Positions 33,171 to 45,500 of a DNA stretch of 64,000 nucleotides are shown here, piece by piece (positions within the stretch are counted from its first letter, which is position 1; each line of letters begins with the position of its first letter). The notes beneath the pieces are model-generated. The model was not told the DNA's origin and did not search any database. It worked only from the letters and a program-made list of their open reading frames with translations. The position numbers were made by a program, and so were the translations under genes. The DNA comes from Ophiodon elongatus (taxonomy: Eukaryota; Chordata; Actinopteri; Perciformes; Hexagrammidae): contig JACSYO010001581.1 in assembly GCA_016806645.1 (NCBI GenBank), positions 891,001-955,000 on the forward strand, in the 5' to 3' direction.

Positions 33171-33246
33171 GCGTACACCGGAGCTCCGCCCACTGACGAG
33201 AAGGAGAAAATCATTTGGGTTCGATTTGAGAAAGCTGACATCAACG
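33171..33246 (+). CDS. bcas3: bcas3 third coding exon
   Basis: 76 nt between the acceptor ctaactacag (ending 33170) and the donor gtgagt (33247). It encodes residues 43-67, beginning AYTGAPPTDEKEKIIWVRF, plus the first base of codon 68. The EKEKI-WVRFE block is conserved with vertebrate BCAS3 and leads into the first propeller strand. Confidence 0.94.
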
Positions 33247-33963
33247 GTGAGTGTAACTGTCAGACAACTTAAGTCTGGTTTGTGTGAAGAAGAGACTTCT
33301 AACTGCATTGGGCTCTTTGCTCTGTTTAAACAACTCTACATGTAACTGTACATGTAATACACTATATATAAGAGAAATGTGTCAACTAACTATGTTTTTA
33401 TTAGTCAAAATCACACTGCTTCTTTTGGATTGGTTCTCCTTCCAGTCTGGATCCTTTTCCAAACGGTTGTTTCCGCGGTCCAGAGTGGAGCTTTGTGTTA
33501 AACGGACTCTTTGTAGCCTGCGCCATTGTTTTGCTGCTGGTTTGAGTTAAAATACACACAAGCGTTGGGATGCATTGAGCTGTGCACCCTTTTAATATTT
33601 ATGTATATGGGAATGCTACATAAAGAAAAGGTCATGTGGTGTTACAGGATTGTATTTGATAAATGTGGAAGAAGAAAATGATCTGGAGCCGTGACACACA
33701 CCCCTCAAACTAAAGAAAACACGCAGAGGACCAGAGAGACAAACAGACAATACTGCAGTGAGACGTGAGGGCATTTTAAAGAAGACTTTGGATAGAACGG
33801 GAGCACATTAATAAATGACATGAAACTATAGTAAACGGAGCTTAAACTTGTTTATTTAAGTCTGTTTAGGTGTCCGACTCAATAGAAAACTTGACAGGTT
33901 AGTTTTTCATCCTACTGGATGATTCAACACGTCCTCTAATCAACTCCACTTCTGTTTGCACAG

Positions 33964-34070
33964 ACACGTCCCGCAATCCAGAGTTCATGGAGATGCACAG
34001 CGGCACCACGGACCCCCCGCTTTGCCTCATGGTGGGCTACACTGATGGGATGCAGATCTGGAGCGTCTCT
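33964..34070 (+). CDS. bcas3: bcas3 fourth coding exon
   Basis: 107 nt between the acceptor tttgcacag (ending 33963) and the donor gtaagt (34071). It completes codon 68 (Asp) and encodes residues 69-103: TSRNPEFMEMHSG, then the strand LCLMVGYTDGMQIWSVS. The GY-DGMQ-WS pattern is a WD-repeat-like blade signature also seen in mammalian BCAS3. It ends in phase 0, and a large 8.4-kb intron follows. Confidence 0.95.
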
Positions 34071-34306
34071 GTAAGTCACACACACCTCATCCGTGTTCTC
34101 CCGGGAGCTCCTGGGCCACGGGTTTCCACGACACCGGTCATCAGATGGTTTGTGTCCTGAGACACTCGGGTCAAAGTCTTGTCAGTTGGCTCTCATGCTG
34201 CAGCTCTTCTGTACAGTACTCACGGGTTGATTGACTCTTCAGAAGTAAAAAACCCAAACAAGCAAAACTCTTTTGATGTTTAGATCACGATAACAGACGA
34301 GCTTCA

Positions 34307-35236
34307 CCAGGGCCCTGTTTCAGAAAGCAGGATGAACAGACCCGGACCTCTGAGTTGAGTTTTCAGTTCCAGAACAGCTGTTCAGGGTCTGATAAGTTAA
34401 GCCTGTGCGTGGTGAATGAAAGCAGCCATCATCAGTTTCACCATGGCAACGGGTAAATATAAGGCAGAGCGTACATTTTAATCCAGTGGACGCAGATATG
34501 TTAATAAATGTCGACTGTGCACATTTAGCTTCTTTTTATTTTTTGTTTTTAAAAAGAGCTTGAGTCAGAGCAGGGGAAAAGTGTCAATGAGTTAAAACAA
34601 TAAGGCTTTATTCAGTGTTCTTCATTAATTTATCATTTAGACTTGCATCATCTTTTATGGATGATAAAGTGGTGGGATCTTTTTTAGCCCACATTACATT
34701 TTAAAAGTATTTGTAAAACACATCGCCCAGCAACTGAAGGTGAAAAATCCAATCTGTCCAGATGAAACACATGAAGACATGATCATAAGCTGACAATCTG
34801 ACCCAGTAATCATGCGTTTGGTGCTTTGCACTTGAAAAGGCGTCGCGGTAAAAGAACAGCGGGTTTAAAATGTTGGACATCTATTTGGATCTTGACTCGA
34901 CAGCATTCCGTAGCTTCATTTGAGCTACTTCAACACATGTAGTCCATTTAAACCCCGTCACTGAAATGCTGTTGAAACACGTTCAGACTATACGCAGCCT
35001 ATTTAATAAGAAAAGCTCTCATTCTGCAGCTGCAGACTTCATACGCACTGAGCGGTTAGGAAATAGAACTGCATGTGTGGCTCTGAAAGAAACTCTGGCT
35101 TTGTTGAAGAAAACCCTCCAGCCAGCAGGTTAGGTTCACAGTCAGTTACCATGGTTACTGACCAAGAGTTAAAGTTTCCTCAGGGTTAACTAACTCAGAG
35201 ATTTCCCTCCTCTTGCTTTCTGGAACAGGGCACTGG
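34307..35236. mobile_element. Non-autonomous DNA transposon with 23-bp TIRs
   Basis: The left end ccagggccctgtttcagaaagca (34307-34329) and right end (35214-35236) are inverted repeats matching at 21 of 23 positions. The body of about 885 bp has no transposase frame. The termini (gccctgtttcagaaagc) belong to a familiar, abundant teleost MITE-like family whose superfamily I cannot fix. Flanking target duplication is not evident, possibly through decay. It lies in the fourth intron of bcas3. Confidence 0.78.
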
Positions 35237-35239
35237 TAT

Positions 35240-36160
35240 ATATAACTAAACCAGTAGGTATATGTCAGGAAGTTGTTTCCATGGTGCTTCCATCAGAACA
35301 TTATGTTAAAACTAGCTTAATAGCCGGTGAAGCCTACTTCTTTTTTTGTGGGTCATCAATCCATTTTTTCAAACCGACAGACTAAAAGTGTTTGAAAATC
35401 ACTTTTTTTTCCTTTACCGTGTCAACGGACAGTCCTTACAATTGATTGTGTGATTGGATAACGTCAACACCATGTGCTTATTGGGGTCAAAGGTCAAACT
35501 CCAGTCAAATCATTTGCTGACCCTGGTTCTGTCTGGACGTGTCCTCTTGCCAAACAAGAGGCTTCTGAGAAAACACAGAGAAAACGATAAAGAAAAGTAG
35601 CTGTCGTGTCTCTGTGTAGAGCCGTCCATCAGTCAGACCGACCTGCTGACTCAGCGTTAAACTCCACAGCATTCACTATGTGGGTTTTAGTAAAGGTTTC
35701 AGATTTAGAAACTCCTCCTGTGTTTTAGTAAGTCAGTTATACTAAATGTTTCCCCAGTTTGACACACAAAAGGGTTTCTGGAGATGCTCTCCAATGAAAG
35801 CTAGCGTAGTTTGAACCTCAATAGGTTTTACAGAGAGGATCAGTGTGGAGGAAGCCCCGTGAGCAGTGGTTCTGAGTGCTCACTACAGAGTGCTCGTGAA
35901 TGATGGTGCTCAGGGAGCTGACTACATCAAGCAGACAAACATTAGACAGAACAAATGTTAACAGTCAAATCATTTGGGACTAATGCTCCCGTTAGATAAA
36001 AGATATGAAATAATAAAACCAATAAAATAAAGATATATTTGAAAAAAAGTAAAAAGACAATAACAAAAATGATAGAACAATAGCAAATGAAATGGATGTA
36101 TTGTGGTCTCTTTATTTAGTAGAGTTGAACATGCCAAAATCCACTGTTGAAGCCTTCTCT
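35240..36160 (+). other. Intronic, nothing recognised
   Basis: Part of the 8.4-kb intron. No exon or named repeat was seen. Confidence 0.45.
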
Positions 36161-36195
36161 CTGTTTAGGTTCATCACAGTGATGAACCTAAACAG
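36161..36195. repeat. 35-bp near-perfect palindrome
   Basis: Arms ctgtttaggttcatcac (36161-36177) and gtgatgaacctaaacag (36179-36195) are perfectly complementary with one base between them. Such a tight palindrome is unusual in unselected vertebrate sequence. It may be a recent template-switch event or an assembly artefact. Confidence 0.95.
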
Positions 36196-36210
36196 CAGTG
36201 CAGTCGTTGT

Positions 36211-36225
36211 CCACTAGGTGGAAGT
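36211..36225. promoter_or_regulatory. CTCF-like motif
   Basis: The word tccactaggtggaag fits the CTCF core pattern (CCACTAGGTGG). A second, similar word (ccactagatggagg) lies at 37128-37141. Motif matches alone are weak evidence of binding. Confidence 0.3.
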
Positions 36226-37289
36226 GTTGACCACGTTCTAGACAGTATTTGGTTCAAACGGTAGCGCTCTCCTCGTGGCTGTAACAGACCATAACAAGTC
36301 CCAACATCCTGCTGAACCCCACTGCTGGTTTCTGAGTGAAGGTCGGCCAGGAAACCAAAGCGGAGGATGACCACTCGAGTTGTGTCGCGGGCTCTGATTG
36401 GTGTTTCACATCTCTCATCGACGCCGAGTGCAGCCCATCAAAAAGTCGAAAATGAGAAAAGATAGACATGAGTTCACCCATATTCATCACAATGCTCTCT
36501 TCATTATATTTTGGCTAAGCCTTCTTTCTTCAATCTTTTTAACCGCTCACCAAGAATAAGTGTGGATCAATTCATTATTAGCAGGTGTACCAAGTGCATC
36601 AACTCAAATATATCAAATATACACATTCACAAACTACTGGTCGACTGGGTTACTATATGTCTATACACAAATGTACACACATAAATGTATATTATTATCA
36701 GATGTGTGTGTAATTCCAAACATTTTACTCAATGAATGTGGACAAAAAGTGTAGATCGTCATGACAAATTGAAGTTCAATGTAACACCACAAACTACAGC
36801 CCTAGAAACTACCATCTAGTAATAATAAGAATAAGAGTATGTCTTATTGTTTTTCAATGCATTTCTATAAATGTACAGTGTATCGGCCTTCTTCCTGCGT
36901 GCTGCTCCATGAAGGGCTGCTCCGTGCTGGTGGTGTGCTGAGCAGAGTTCCCCAGGCTGTGTGGAGCTCTTCTCTCCGTCTCCCCGTGTGCTCCACCACC
37001 AGCGCGTTACTTTAGCTGACGTAGAGATGGAGGCTGTTGTCCTGAAACCAATGTGTCCGGGCTCCGACCTTCTTCTCTGCAGGCTCCACGAGTTCCAGCA
37101 CACTCCCGGTGTAATGTGCAGTATGGCCACTAGATGGAGGCCTTTTGATAATACAGTGACACAGGTTAACATGACCTCTTGATATTTACAGGTCAGATGT
37201 GAACCGCAGACATTGAATCATTTCTTGAATGAATAACAAAAAACAAACCCAATATCAGACAGGCTCAACACAAGTCTTCTCTTTGGTTA

Positions 37290-37560
37290 CTTTTTTATCT
37301 TCGCAAGCTGCGTGTTGAGATCCATTTCTCTATCCAGACGCGACCGGGCCGAGCTCTTCCCCAAGCAGACGGGTCACGAAATCTCATCCGGGAAACGTCA
37401 CGTCCCCCAAGTCGCTCTCGGGGAAAACCATTAGGAGATCGTCTGCTCTGCGACTTAACAAATGAGCCTCGATGCCGCGGCGGCCTCGCTCCCCGGGTAT
37501 CGCCTTTCATGTGCTGGCTGTCACTGAAACACGCACACTCCACATACATCCTGTGAGATC
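37290..37560. other. GC-rich intronic block, possible regulatory element
   Basis: Repeat-free, CpG-containing sequence in the fourth intron, with words such as gaaatctcatccgggaaac and gatgccgcggcggcctcgct. It could be a conserved element or an alternative promoter. No exon with splice sites was found in it. Confidence 0.25.
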
Positions 37561-37780
37561 TAAACACACCAAAGTCCTTAATCAGTCTCTCCTATAAACA
37601 TCCACCGGCCGCGGGTAAGAGGACACACTCTCACTTTACCCGTGGACACACACATCGGCCGCTGTGATGTGGCAACTCCTGTGCTGCCAGCGGACTCTCT
37701 GCTGCTGCTCTGGTGGTGGAGCAGAGAATTACAGCTGTTTCAGCCACGGGACGCACACACACACCCGGCAGAGCTGCGAG

Positions 37781-37857
37781 GCCCCTCGGCTCCCTCGGCC
37801 CCTCGGCTCCCTCGGCTCCCTCGGCCCCTCGGCTCCCTCGGCTCCCTCGGCCCCTCG
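37781..37857. repeat. GC-rich minisatellite, TCGGCCCC/TCGGCTCCC
   Basis: Alternating 8-bp (tcggcccc) and 9-bp (tcggctccc) units in an 8-9-9 pattern, giving a 26-bp higher-order period repeated about two and a half times. Apparent Pro/Ser/Leu or Glu/Gly/Ala-rich frames across it are artefacts. Confidence 0.92.
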
Positions 37858-37859
37858 CT

Positions 37860-39774
37860 TTCATTTGAACCCCCAAGCCCGTTTCGCACAGCGCTCCCCG
37901 GCGTGTTATCGCGCGCTGTCCTCCCTCATTGTTTTTCTTTCAGTTTTGAAAGTTTATGGGATGTTTCTGGGTTGTGTTTTTTCACAGGGTTTTAAGTAAG
38001 CACTGAAGGTGCCTCGGTCTCTGGCTCTTGAGTGGTTGTGAAGTGTTTGTGACAGTCGCTAAGCCAACACCCTCTGTAATGGCCTGGCAGAGCACGAACA
38101 TGCACGTGCACACGTGCGCACTTTCACACGCACACTTCCACACACTTTCACACACTGGCGTGATGGGGACTCCTGACTGGTTGTATGGATGCTGACAGAG
38201 CTGTTTAGGAGAGGTAGATTACTGTCGCCTTCCACTGGAGAGGTGTCGTCCACCGCCGCCTGATAAGAGGCAGACGGTGGTGGACGGCTGGAGATGAAAC
38301 GACCGGCTTGGAAGAAACGTGTCTGCAGCAAGTGTCCGTGGACGTGCTGAAGACCTGGAGCTGTGTTACAGAAACAACCGTAGTCCTGTCCTAGACTTGT
38401 TGAGATGTAAACATGGGACTTAAGAGGGGACGTTTCTGTAACACAGACACCGGAAGTGCACGTTTCACGTGAGCGAAGCATTTGGAGGATTTTAACAAAA
38501 CCTTTCAATGTTTTCAAAAGAATGCAGTTTGAAGACGGGTCAGGATCTGAGCTACGGCTTCTATCAGAGGATGAATTTGTAGAACGCGAGTAGACGTTTG
38601 TGCTTTTTATTAAGCCGATGTTGTTCTTTGACACACACAGGTTATAATATTTACTTTAAAGTGTATTACTGCAAAGTGTTTGCTATTAAACTCCAGTGTT
38701 GGTGCACACAACATTTTTAAATATGAGATCACATAATTTTCATTTGTCAACAATGTGGGGGGGCGGGGAATGCAGAATTCACAACCAAATAATTCAATTT
38801 GTTTAAGTTAAGGTGATTGTCTTAGTTATGATGCGTTGTTGTAGAAATGTTTCACGTTAACTTCAGATGCTCGTTGTTTGATCACAGAGTACCATGGTGA
38901 TATTTCGGGCGTTATATGTTTTACGGGTTAGTGCTGTGATTTTGAGTGCAGTAAATTAAAATAACTAACTTCCCGACAGTGTTGACACCCGGCTCTGTAT
39001 CTTTCCTAACACCCGCCTTACGTCTTCTGGTGGTTCCAGGCAGAGGGGATATGGAACATGTGGGGTCAACAGCATTAGAGGAAGCTAATCCAGGCCCTCC
39101 AAACTCTTAGAACAACGGGGGAGTATCTGTTACGCCGGCGTCCTCGTTCGACTTTACGGTCTTTTCGAGGCTGTAACCCAACTGAACCGACAGAACTGAC
39201 CATGTCATGCTAGTTTGTCGGGAACGAGGCTGAATGACAGTCGGACGTTCGGCTGAATTTGGGCGATTTAAGCTGTAAAAACTTCTGAGACTTGGTCGTG
39301 GCCATTATACACCTCTGCACTCAAATAATAATAATAATAATGTTCTTAGTTCATATAGACTTTCACAATTAATTTAAATGAATTAGTTGAATAATTGGTT
39401 ATATATTTTAAGTTCTGATTTAGGACTAGAACAATCGCTGTCTCCTCCTGTGCCCCCCCTACCCCCCTAAAGAGACAATCATGGGTCTGAAGAGGGGAGG
39501 AGTGAAAGAGGTTAATGTCCTTGATAATTGAATTACAACTGACCGATCCCAAAACCCTTTTTGGAAAGCCCAGCTGAATACCTACAAACATATACATAAA
39601 TGGTGTATGATAAGGAATAAATCAGTCCAACGCGCTTCACAGTTGGACGACCCAGTGAATGATTTGACCGTGAGAGACGAGATGCACTCTGCACTGCTGA
39701 GCATCACTCGGTTTGATCACAAGTTCAACTGTCTGTGCGTGAGCCAGTTTGTCAGTTTACATCCTGAGATGCCT

Positions 39775-39777
<3 letters not shown>
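37860..39777 (+). other. Intronic, no supported feature
   Basis: A 191-codon minus frame (38059-38634) and shorter frames show no domain. A small (AAT)n run lies at 39324-39341. Confidence 0.45.

Positions 39778-39831
<54 letters not shown>
39778..39831. repeat. (TA)n microsatellite
   Basis: About 27 uninterrupted TA units, likely to be variable and cruciform-prone. Confidence 0.97.
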
Positions 39832-39833
<2 letters not shown>

Positions 39834-40199
39834 ATATCTTAAAAAGTGTCATTTAGTTTGCCCAGCATCATAAGTCGTGCTGCCGCACTCGCCGTGCGCA
39901 CTCTTGTCGTTGTGGCGCCGCGTGTTCTGGAAGCCTGTACACGAGCACCTGTTACTGCCCGATCCCTGGAGCACCTGCTGCCTCCAAACCTCCAATATGT
40001 CCAGCACTGTGTTGGTAAGCGGACTCACTTGTGAATATGCCCCAGATATCTGTTCACAGCTTATGGTATTACATTTGAGAGATTAAAACAGAAGAGCAGA
40101 CACTGTGATTCCACAAAAAAAAAAAAACATCCCAACCACAAATGAAATGAATATAATGAATAACTGTGCTCAGGGAAAACAACTTTGAAAAAGCAATTT

Positions 40200-40850
40200 G
40201 GCATATTGCGTACGCCCGGGTCCGCTAATGTAATGGTGGGAATGTTGTTGATGGCAGCGGATGTCACACAGAGCCATGTAAGGCGAGGATGAGCGGCGGG
40301 GTAATGCACAATAACCCGGCGCATTAACCTCCGGCCCTCCCCTCGTCTCATTTTAATCCAGCAAATTCTATTATTCCCCCTCGCAGGTCCATTTGCCGGT
40401 GTAGGAATCCCACCCTGCTGCCAGCCTCCTCTTATTCCTGCTATCAGTGCTCGTATAACCTGCTCGTGTCTCCAGTGTTAATCTACCACTGCTGGGCCTC
40501 AAGCACTCTGAATAAAAACACAGCTCCAAATCCGCCACTTTGAAAAAGCTACTAATTGCACAAAAGAGCGATCATCCCCTCAGATGGGGTTAAAGACTTC
40601 AAACAACCAGATTAAAGCACTAGTAAAGTGATAATGCAGGTTTCACTGTAATTTAACGCATAAAAGAATAATAAAAGTGGGGCATTCTGTGCTCAGAACA
40701 ATGTGCACACGCTAGTCACCGCCGCTCAGGCCATTGACCTAATGGACCGTCGTCACATAAGAACACACGAGGCTTAGGCCGGGCCGGGCCCACACAACCA
40801 CACATCCATTTAAATGCTTTACACTGTGGCTGGATTTCCTCTGTAATAAA
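40200..40850 (+). other. Possible conserved non-coding block in intron
   Basis: Repeat-free, moderately GC-rich sequence with many evenly spaced homeodomain-like TAAT/ATTA words (ctaatgtaatgg, gcattaacct, ctattattcc, gtttcactgtaatttaac) and no long frame. Its texture matches developmental enhancers of the kind hosted by BCAS3 introns near TBX2. This is an inference without alignment. Confidence 0.35.
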
Positions 40851-40999
40851 GAGCAGACACACAGTCAACTTTAAAATCCTCTTTAATACGGCAGCCTTCA
40901 GTGTTTATCCCGGAATGTCATTTCAAGCCTGTGCAAATGTGCTGGAGGGGAAGGGGAGGCACTTGTTTGAGCAGAGAAGTGGGTCGATGGACGCAAGTT

Positions 41000-42160
41000 T
41001 CAGCAAAAAATAAAATAAATAAAACCGTGAAATCAAACAGTTGAACAGTTAGTGCTAATGTGTTTTTCATTTCTCTGCTCATCTGTACGTGTGATGGTGT
41101 ATTTTATGAGACTTTAATAAGTGGCTACATGCTGATGGGTCTGGATGTACAGCTTCGATACTCTCATGTACCGACCAAATAGTCCGTTACTCACGTAGAT
41201 GTCCGAGTGATGAAGTGAAAATGAAATGGCATTTAAGTCTGATTATCAGCGTATAGATCTGTGTTTAGCGTTACACGTTGAAGCACTGTGTGTTTGCATT
41301 GAATGCTCAGAGTCTGAGACTTGTTTATTTATCTGTAGATTAGATATGTTTCCATGAAAAATGTATTTAGCTAATTGTCGTTGTTTTATGTTATGTTGTT
41401 TTAAGTTTATCTACTGCTGACAAAATTAAACAATGATGTATCTTGTAAAAATATCTATTTCTACGGTGTGCTCCATGTGTGGAATTATACTTTCTGTAAT
41501 CTTTAATTCTGGGGAGAATGCAGAAAGCGTTATTTCTATTATTTTCTGGGCCTGAGAAAAGTCTTATTTAAAGGTGCTGAATCTTTAAACAATTAGGTTA
41601 TAAATACTGGAATCATCTCAAACAATACACGCAATGTGCAAGCTTTCAGTTGTAGAATGTGAATTCCCCTGTGGTTGGTACCACCCATGAACCCCCGTGT
41701 GGGCTGTAATGAGCGGGGCCACTCTGCAGGAGACGTGCCCAAAGGTTCACGACTTCTTACTTGTTAAACGTTCATGTGGTCAAAAGGCCTTTTGGTAAAT
41801 GGAACAAATCAGTAACTGAAGCAGGAAGATGAAGAGTAGCATCACACACTCACGAGACCTGTTGAACATGACGTGTCACCTAACCTTCAGTCTGAGGGGA
41901 GTAGAGGTGGATTATTTCCACCTTCAACGAGGCCTTCTGTCCTTCTCGTGTTATGATCATGTGATCAGAAACCCAGTCGAGTGTTTCTCCTGCTTCCAGT
42001 CCGATTGGGACAGAAACCCAATGGGCTGCTCTCCACTCGGTGTTGACTGTTCTCTCCAACCCTGACCTGTTGGCCCCGTCGGGTGAGAAGAGGCGGCTTG
42101 TTGGCACCGCGATGCCACCAACCTTTCTTTTTGTGCTCAGTAGATTTTAAACTTCTCCCT
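41000..42160 (+). other. Intronic, no supported feature
   Basis: AT-rich sequence, then a plain stretch to the exon. Frames of 75-123 codons have no recognisable domain. Confidence 0.45.
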
Positions 42161-42162
42161 CT

Positions 42163-42186
42163 CTTCCTCCCTCCCTCCCTCCCTCT
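42163..42186. repeat. (CCCT)n microsatellite
   Basis: A short tetranucleotide run (ctcctccctccctccctccc) in a pyrimidine-rich region about 330 bp before the next exon. Confidence 0.85.
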
Positions 42187-42514
42187 GTCTCTGTCTCAGT
42201 GTCGCACAGCTGGAGTAGATTACTTTTCTTACAGTGTGAACAAATCCATGTTTGTCCTCATGCTCGTACAGGCTCACATCCCTCACGGTCTTTTCACACT
42301 TCAGTTTGCTCAGTTCAGAAAACAAGGCATATTTGTCCCGAGGTGTTCTTTACGACCACATGAAGGTGGTTTTTCCAAACGCACACTTTACATCAGACAG
42401 CAAGAGACAGGAAATGACGCAGGTCATGTGGCCAAAGGTGGACAACATCTCTAGATTGCATAAAGCCTGAATATGTGTTTTAAGCTCAACGTTAACCCCG
42501 ATCCTCTCTTTCAG

Positions 42515-42596
42515 TTGGCGGGGGAAGCCCAAGAGCTGTTCTCCGTGCGCCACGGTCCCGTGCGAGCTGCCCACATTCTGCCAGCTCCTCATATCA
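42515..42596 (+). CDS. bcas3: bcas3 fifth coding exon
   Basis: 82 nt between the acceptor cctctctttcag (ending 42514) and the donor gtgagt (42597). It encodes residues 104-130, beginning LAGEAQELFSVRHGPVRAAH, plus the first base of codon 131. The GEAQELFSVRHGP block is, as I remember it, identical to mammalian BCAS3. The register from the previous exon (phase 0) and to the next exon is consistent. Confidence 0.95.
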
Positions 42597-45500
42597 GTGA
42601 GTATCTTCACAACTTTAACTTTGCCTAAATATGAAACAACAAACTCGGTGATCAAAGCACACACTACGTCTTCTAGCTTTGCACGAGGCTCTGATCAGTG
42701 TATCTGCATATTGTTCTATATTGGTAACGTTGTCGACCTACAAACGCTGCACTGTCCCGGCTCAGGTGTTTCTTTGTTGTCGCAGTGAACTTTTTACATC
42801 ATAATAACACGCCTGTCAGTTGAAATACATTTGAGGCCTCTGTACGGTACAGTCTGCCCACCAGCACCTCTAAAACTCATCAGTTATCGCATTTTAGCTT
42901 GTTTACTTTTTACAAAAACCAAAGGGCTTCATCCCAACATCTGTTTTGCACAACATATGAAGAACTACACCTCGAGCCAGGCAGAAGCTCAGCTGTTTGC
43001 ACCTCCTCTCAACATGAACTGCCCCCCACAGCTGCTCCCGTAGCTTTATTTCTTAACACTAGATTTATCTTTCTAATCGTCACATGCGGAAGGGACATGG
43101 CAAAAGTACCCGTATGTTCTTTTAAAGGATTCTTTTTGGTACTCTCAGAAGTTTCTTTTCAGGATGAATGTCAAAAACCTGTCCTGGAAAAAAACTATAC
43201 CTTTTTATGTTTTTCAATTTTTTTTACTTAACTTTTATTTCTCCAGGAAAGTCCCACAGAGATTTAACATCTCTTTTCCGAGGGAGTCCAAGCCAAGATG
43301 GCAGACTTTGGTTAACCTGATTTTGCATGGCACATCCTACTGCAGTTTTGGGTTGTGGGTATTTCAAGTGGTGCTTTATCATTAAAATGAAAGAGTGCCC
43401 CATGCTGAAGTCCATCTCTGATTAGTGTTAGCCGGCTCTGTCAGTGGTGGGGAGCCTCTGGAGTCAGAGCTCTCTTGGTGCCAGCGCTCTGCTGGAAACC
43501 TCTCACTGAGCCTTCACTCTTCACCGAGCCATCTCTACGACACCTCTCGGTCTACATTTTCTCTTTGAGATTCTTTCAAATTTTGTTCAGGTTATGAACA
43601 GCTATATGTTGTGGATGCTATTTTAGCATTTGTTAATTGTAACTTATTCCATGTCCTTTCCTCAAATCCTCATAAGATCTGGTGCTGCCTAATGTCTGTT
43701 TAGATTCCTAAAACATGAAACATGGGTCAAATCTTCACATGTCAGTCTTTTTTAAAAACAGTATACATTTTTTTTTTGTAGCTGCCATTTTGCATCAGGC
43801 TTTAACAGTTATGCAGGGAACTGTTCAGAAATACCAATTGTTTCATCAATAAACAATAATGTAATGCTGCCAGACAACATGCTGCATCAATAGTAAAGTC
43901 ATCCTGGTAAATAGGAAATCAAATTGTTCCAGAATTTAGGAAATACAGTTGTGAATGGCAGCTGGAGCTGAAAAGAATCTTCAAAGGTGAATTAAAACAT
44001 TGTGTTTCTGTGACCTAAACCCCTGTTTTCATATGGCAAGCCACACAAAGAAATTCAAAGAAGGACACATTACACATGGCTAGTTCGGATTAATGCGCAT
44101 GGCTGGCATAGCTATCAATGGTAGCTAAGTAGCACAGCTAATATAGGGGATGTTCATTTTATGGACTGACCAAATGCTCAAAAAAGTATCAATTGTGTAC
44201 CTGGTGTGTGTAATCAGAAAGGTGACTGCTCTTGACTGACATCTCCTCGACCTTCTTATTGCTTTGGTTGCACCTGTTTTTGGGAGGGGACATTAAATCT
44301 TTATCATTCTGACAGGTGCGTTAAGTTTGGTGACCGTGTGTAAATTCCAGCATCAGTCCACCCAACTGCAACCCGAGGAGAGGTCCAATTGGAGACAATA
44401 AGGGGAAACCCCGCTCTGTGTGGACAGGGCTTTTATTTAATATATGCATGATCACAGTCTGCATCCTGGTCACCAGGGTTGGAATGTATTTTACAAACCT
44501 TTTTGTCATGTGTTGAAATTATCTTCACATCCCGACAGCAATCATTAACTCAAAGGCTCTGACAAAAAAAAAAAATGTTGTGTGTGTATAATAGTAATAA
44601 GCCCTGCCTGAATGACATCATTGGACTACCTACCTACCTACCTTTTTTTTTTTTGGCCCTTGTGCTGCCCACAAAGGGAGGCATGTACCTGTCTTTACTA
44701 GGCAGTCTATCAGCAATCTAACAGCACCAACATTTACATTTATTACAACTAAAATGACAATTTCTTTTTTGGCGAAGACATCATAACTTATGATGATAGA
44801 CATTGCAAGTTTCTTCAAAAATCTCAATAGAAGCTTTGAATATAAAAAGATTAAAATAAAAGACATTTGATTTTCAGAGGTTGGAGGACTAACGGTACCC
44901 ATATGATAAATCACTAATAATTTTTTTCATCCCTAATTTTTTTTTATTTCAAACAGCAAAAATTTACATGGTTTTTGTGGTATTTTGTAATTCTCCAACT
45001 GAAAAGAATAATGTTGAAACTTGATTTTTTTTTTTTTTTGCATCATTATTGCTTCCCCATGGCACAAATTATAATTACAGAACCCTGCAACAGTATATTA
45101 TCCCAGTAAAGTTTTACATCAGTTGCAGTATTGTTTTTGTAATTCAGTAAACATCCCCAAATCCTCCTTTTCAGACAGTTTTTAAAGAAACAATGCACAC
45201 CAAATTTTGTGAAGTAATATAAAATGTCTGCTTCTACAACTGCTCATCTTAATCCTGTTTCCACTTTTTAATTATCATATTACTTTCATTTATTATGTCA
45301 CAAATAGTGCAAAAGTCACAGCGATGACCAACAAAATGTCACTTTTTCCGACACCGTAACGTTGAACGCAGTGTGAATACCAGAGATCTGATCCTCAAAT
45401 GGTTTAGTGGTTCAACTGATTAGATCCTCTCCGGACATGAAGTGAACATTTTATCTCTGCAGGTGTCAATCAGTGCTGAGAAGGCGGCTGTACGGCCTCT

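Noticed and set aside
38059..38634. 191-codon minus frame in the bcas3 intron
   Set aside because: No domain, no splice signals, and terminal part is low-complexity CA-rich sequence.
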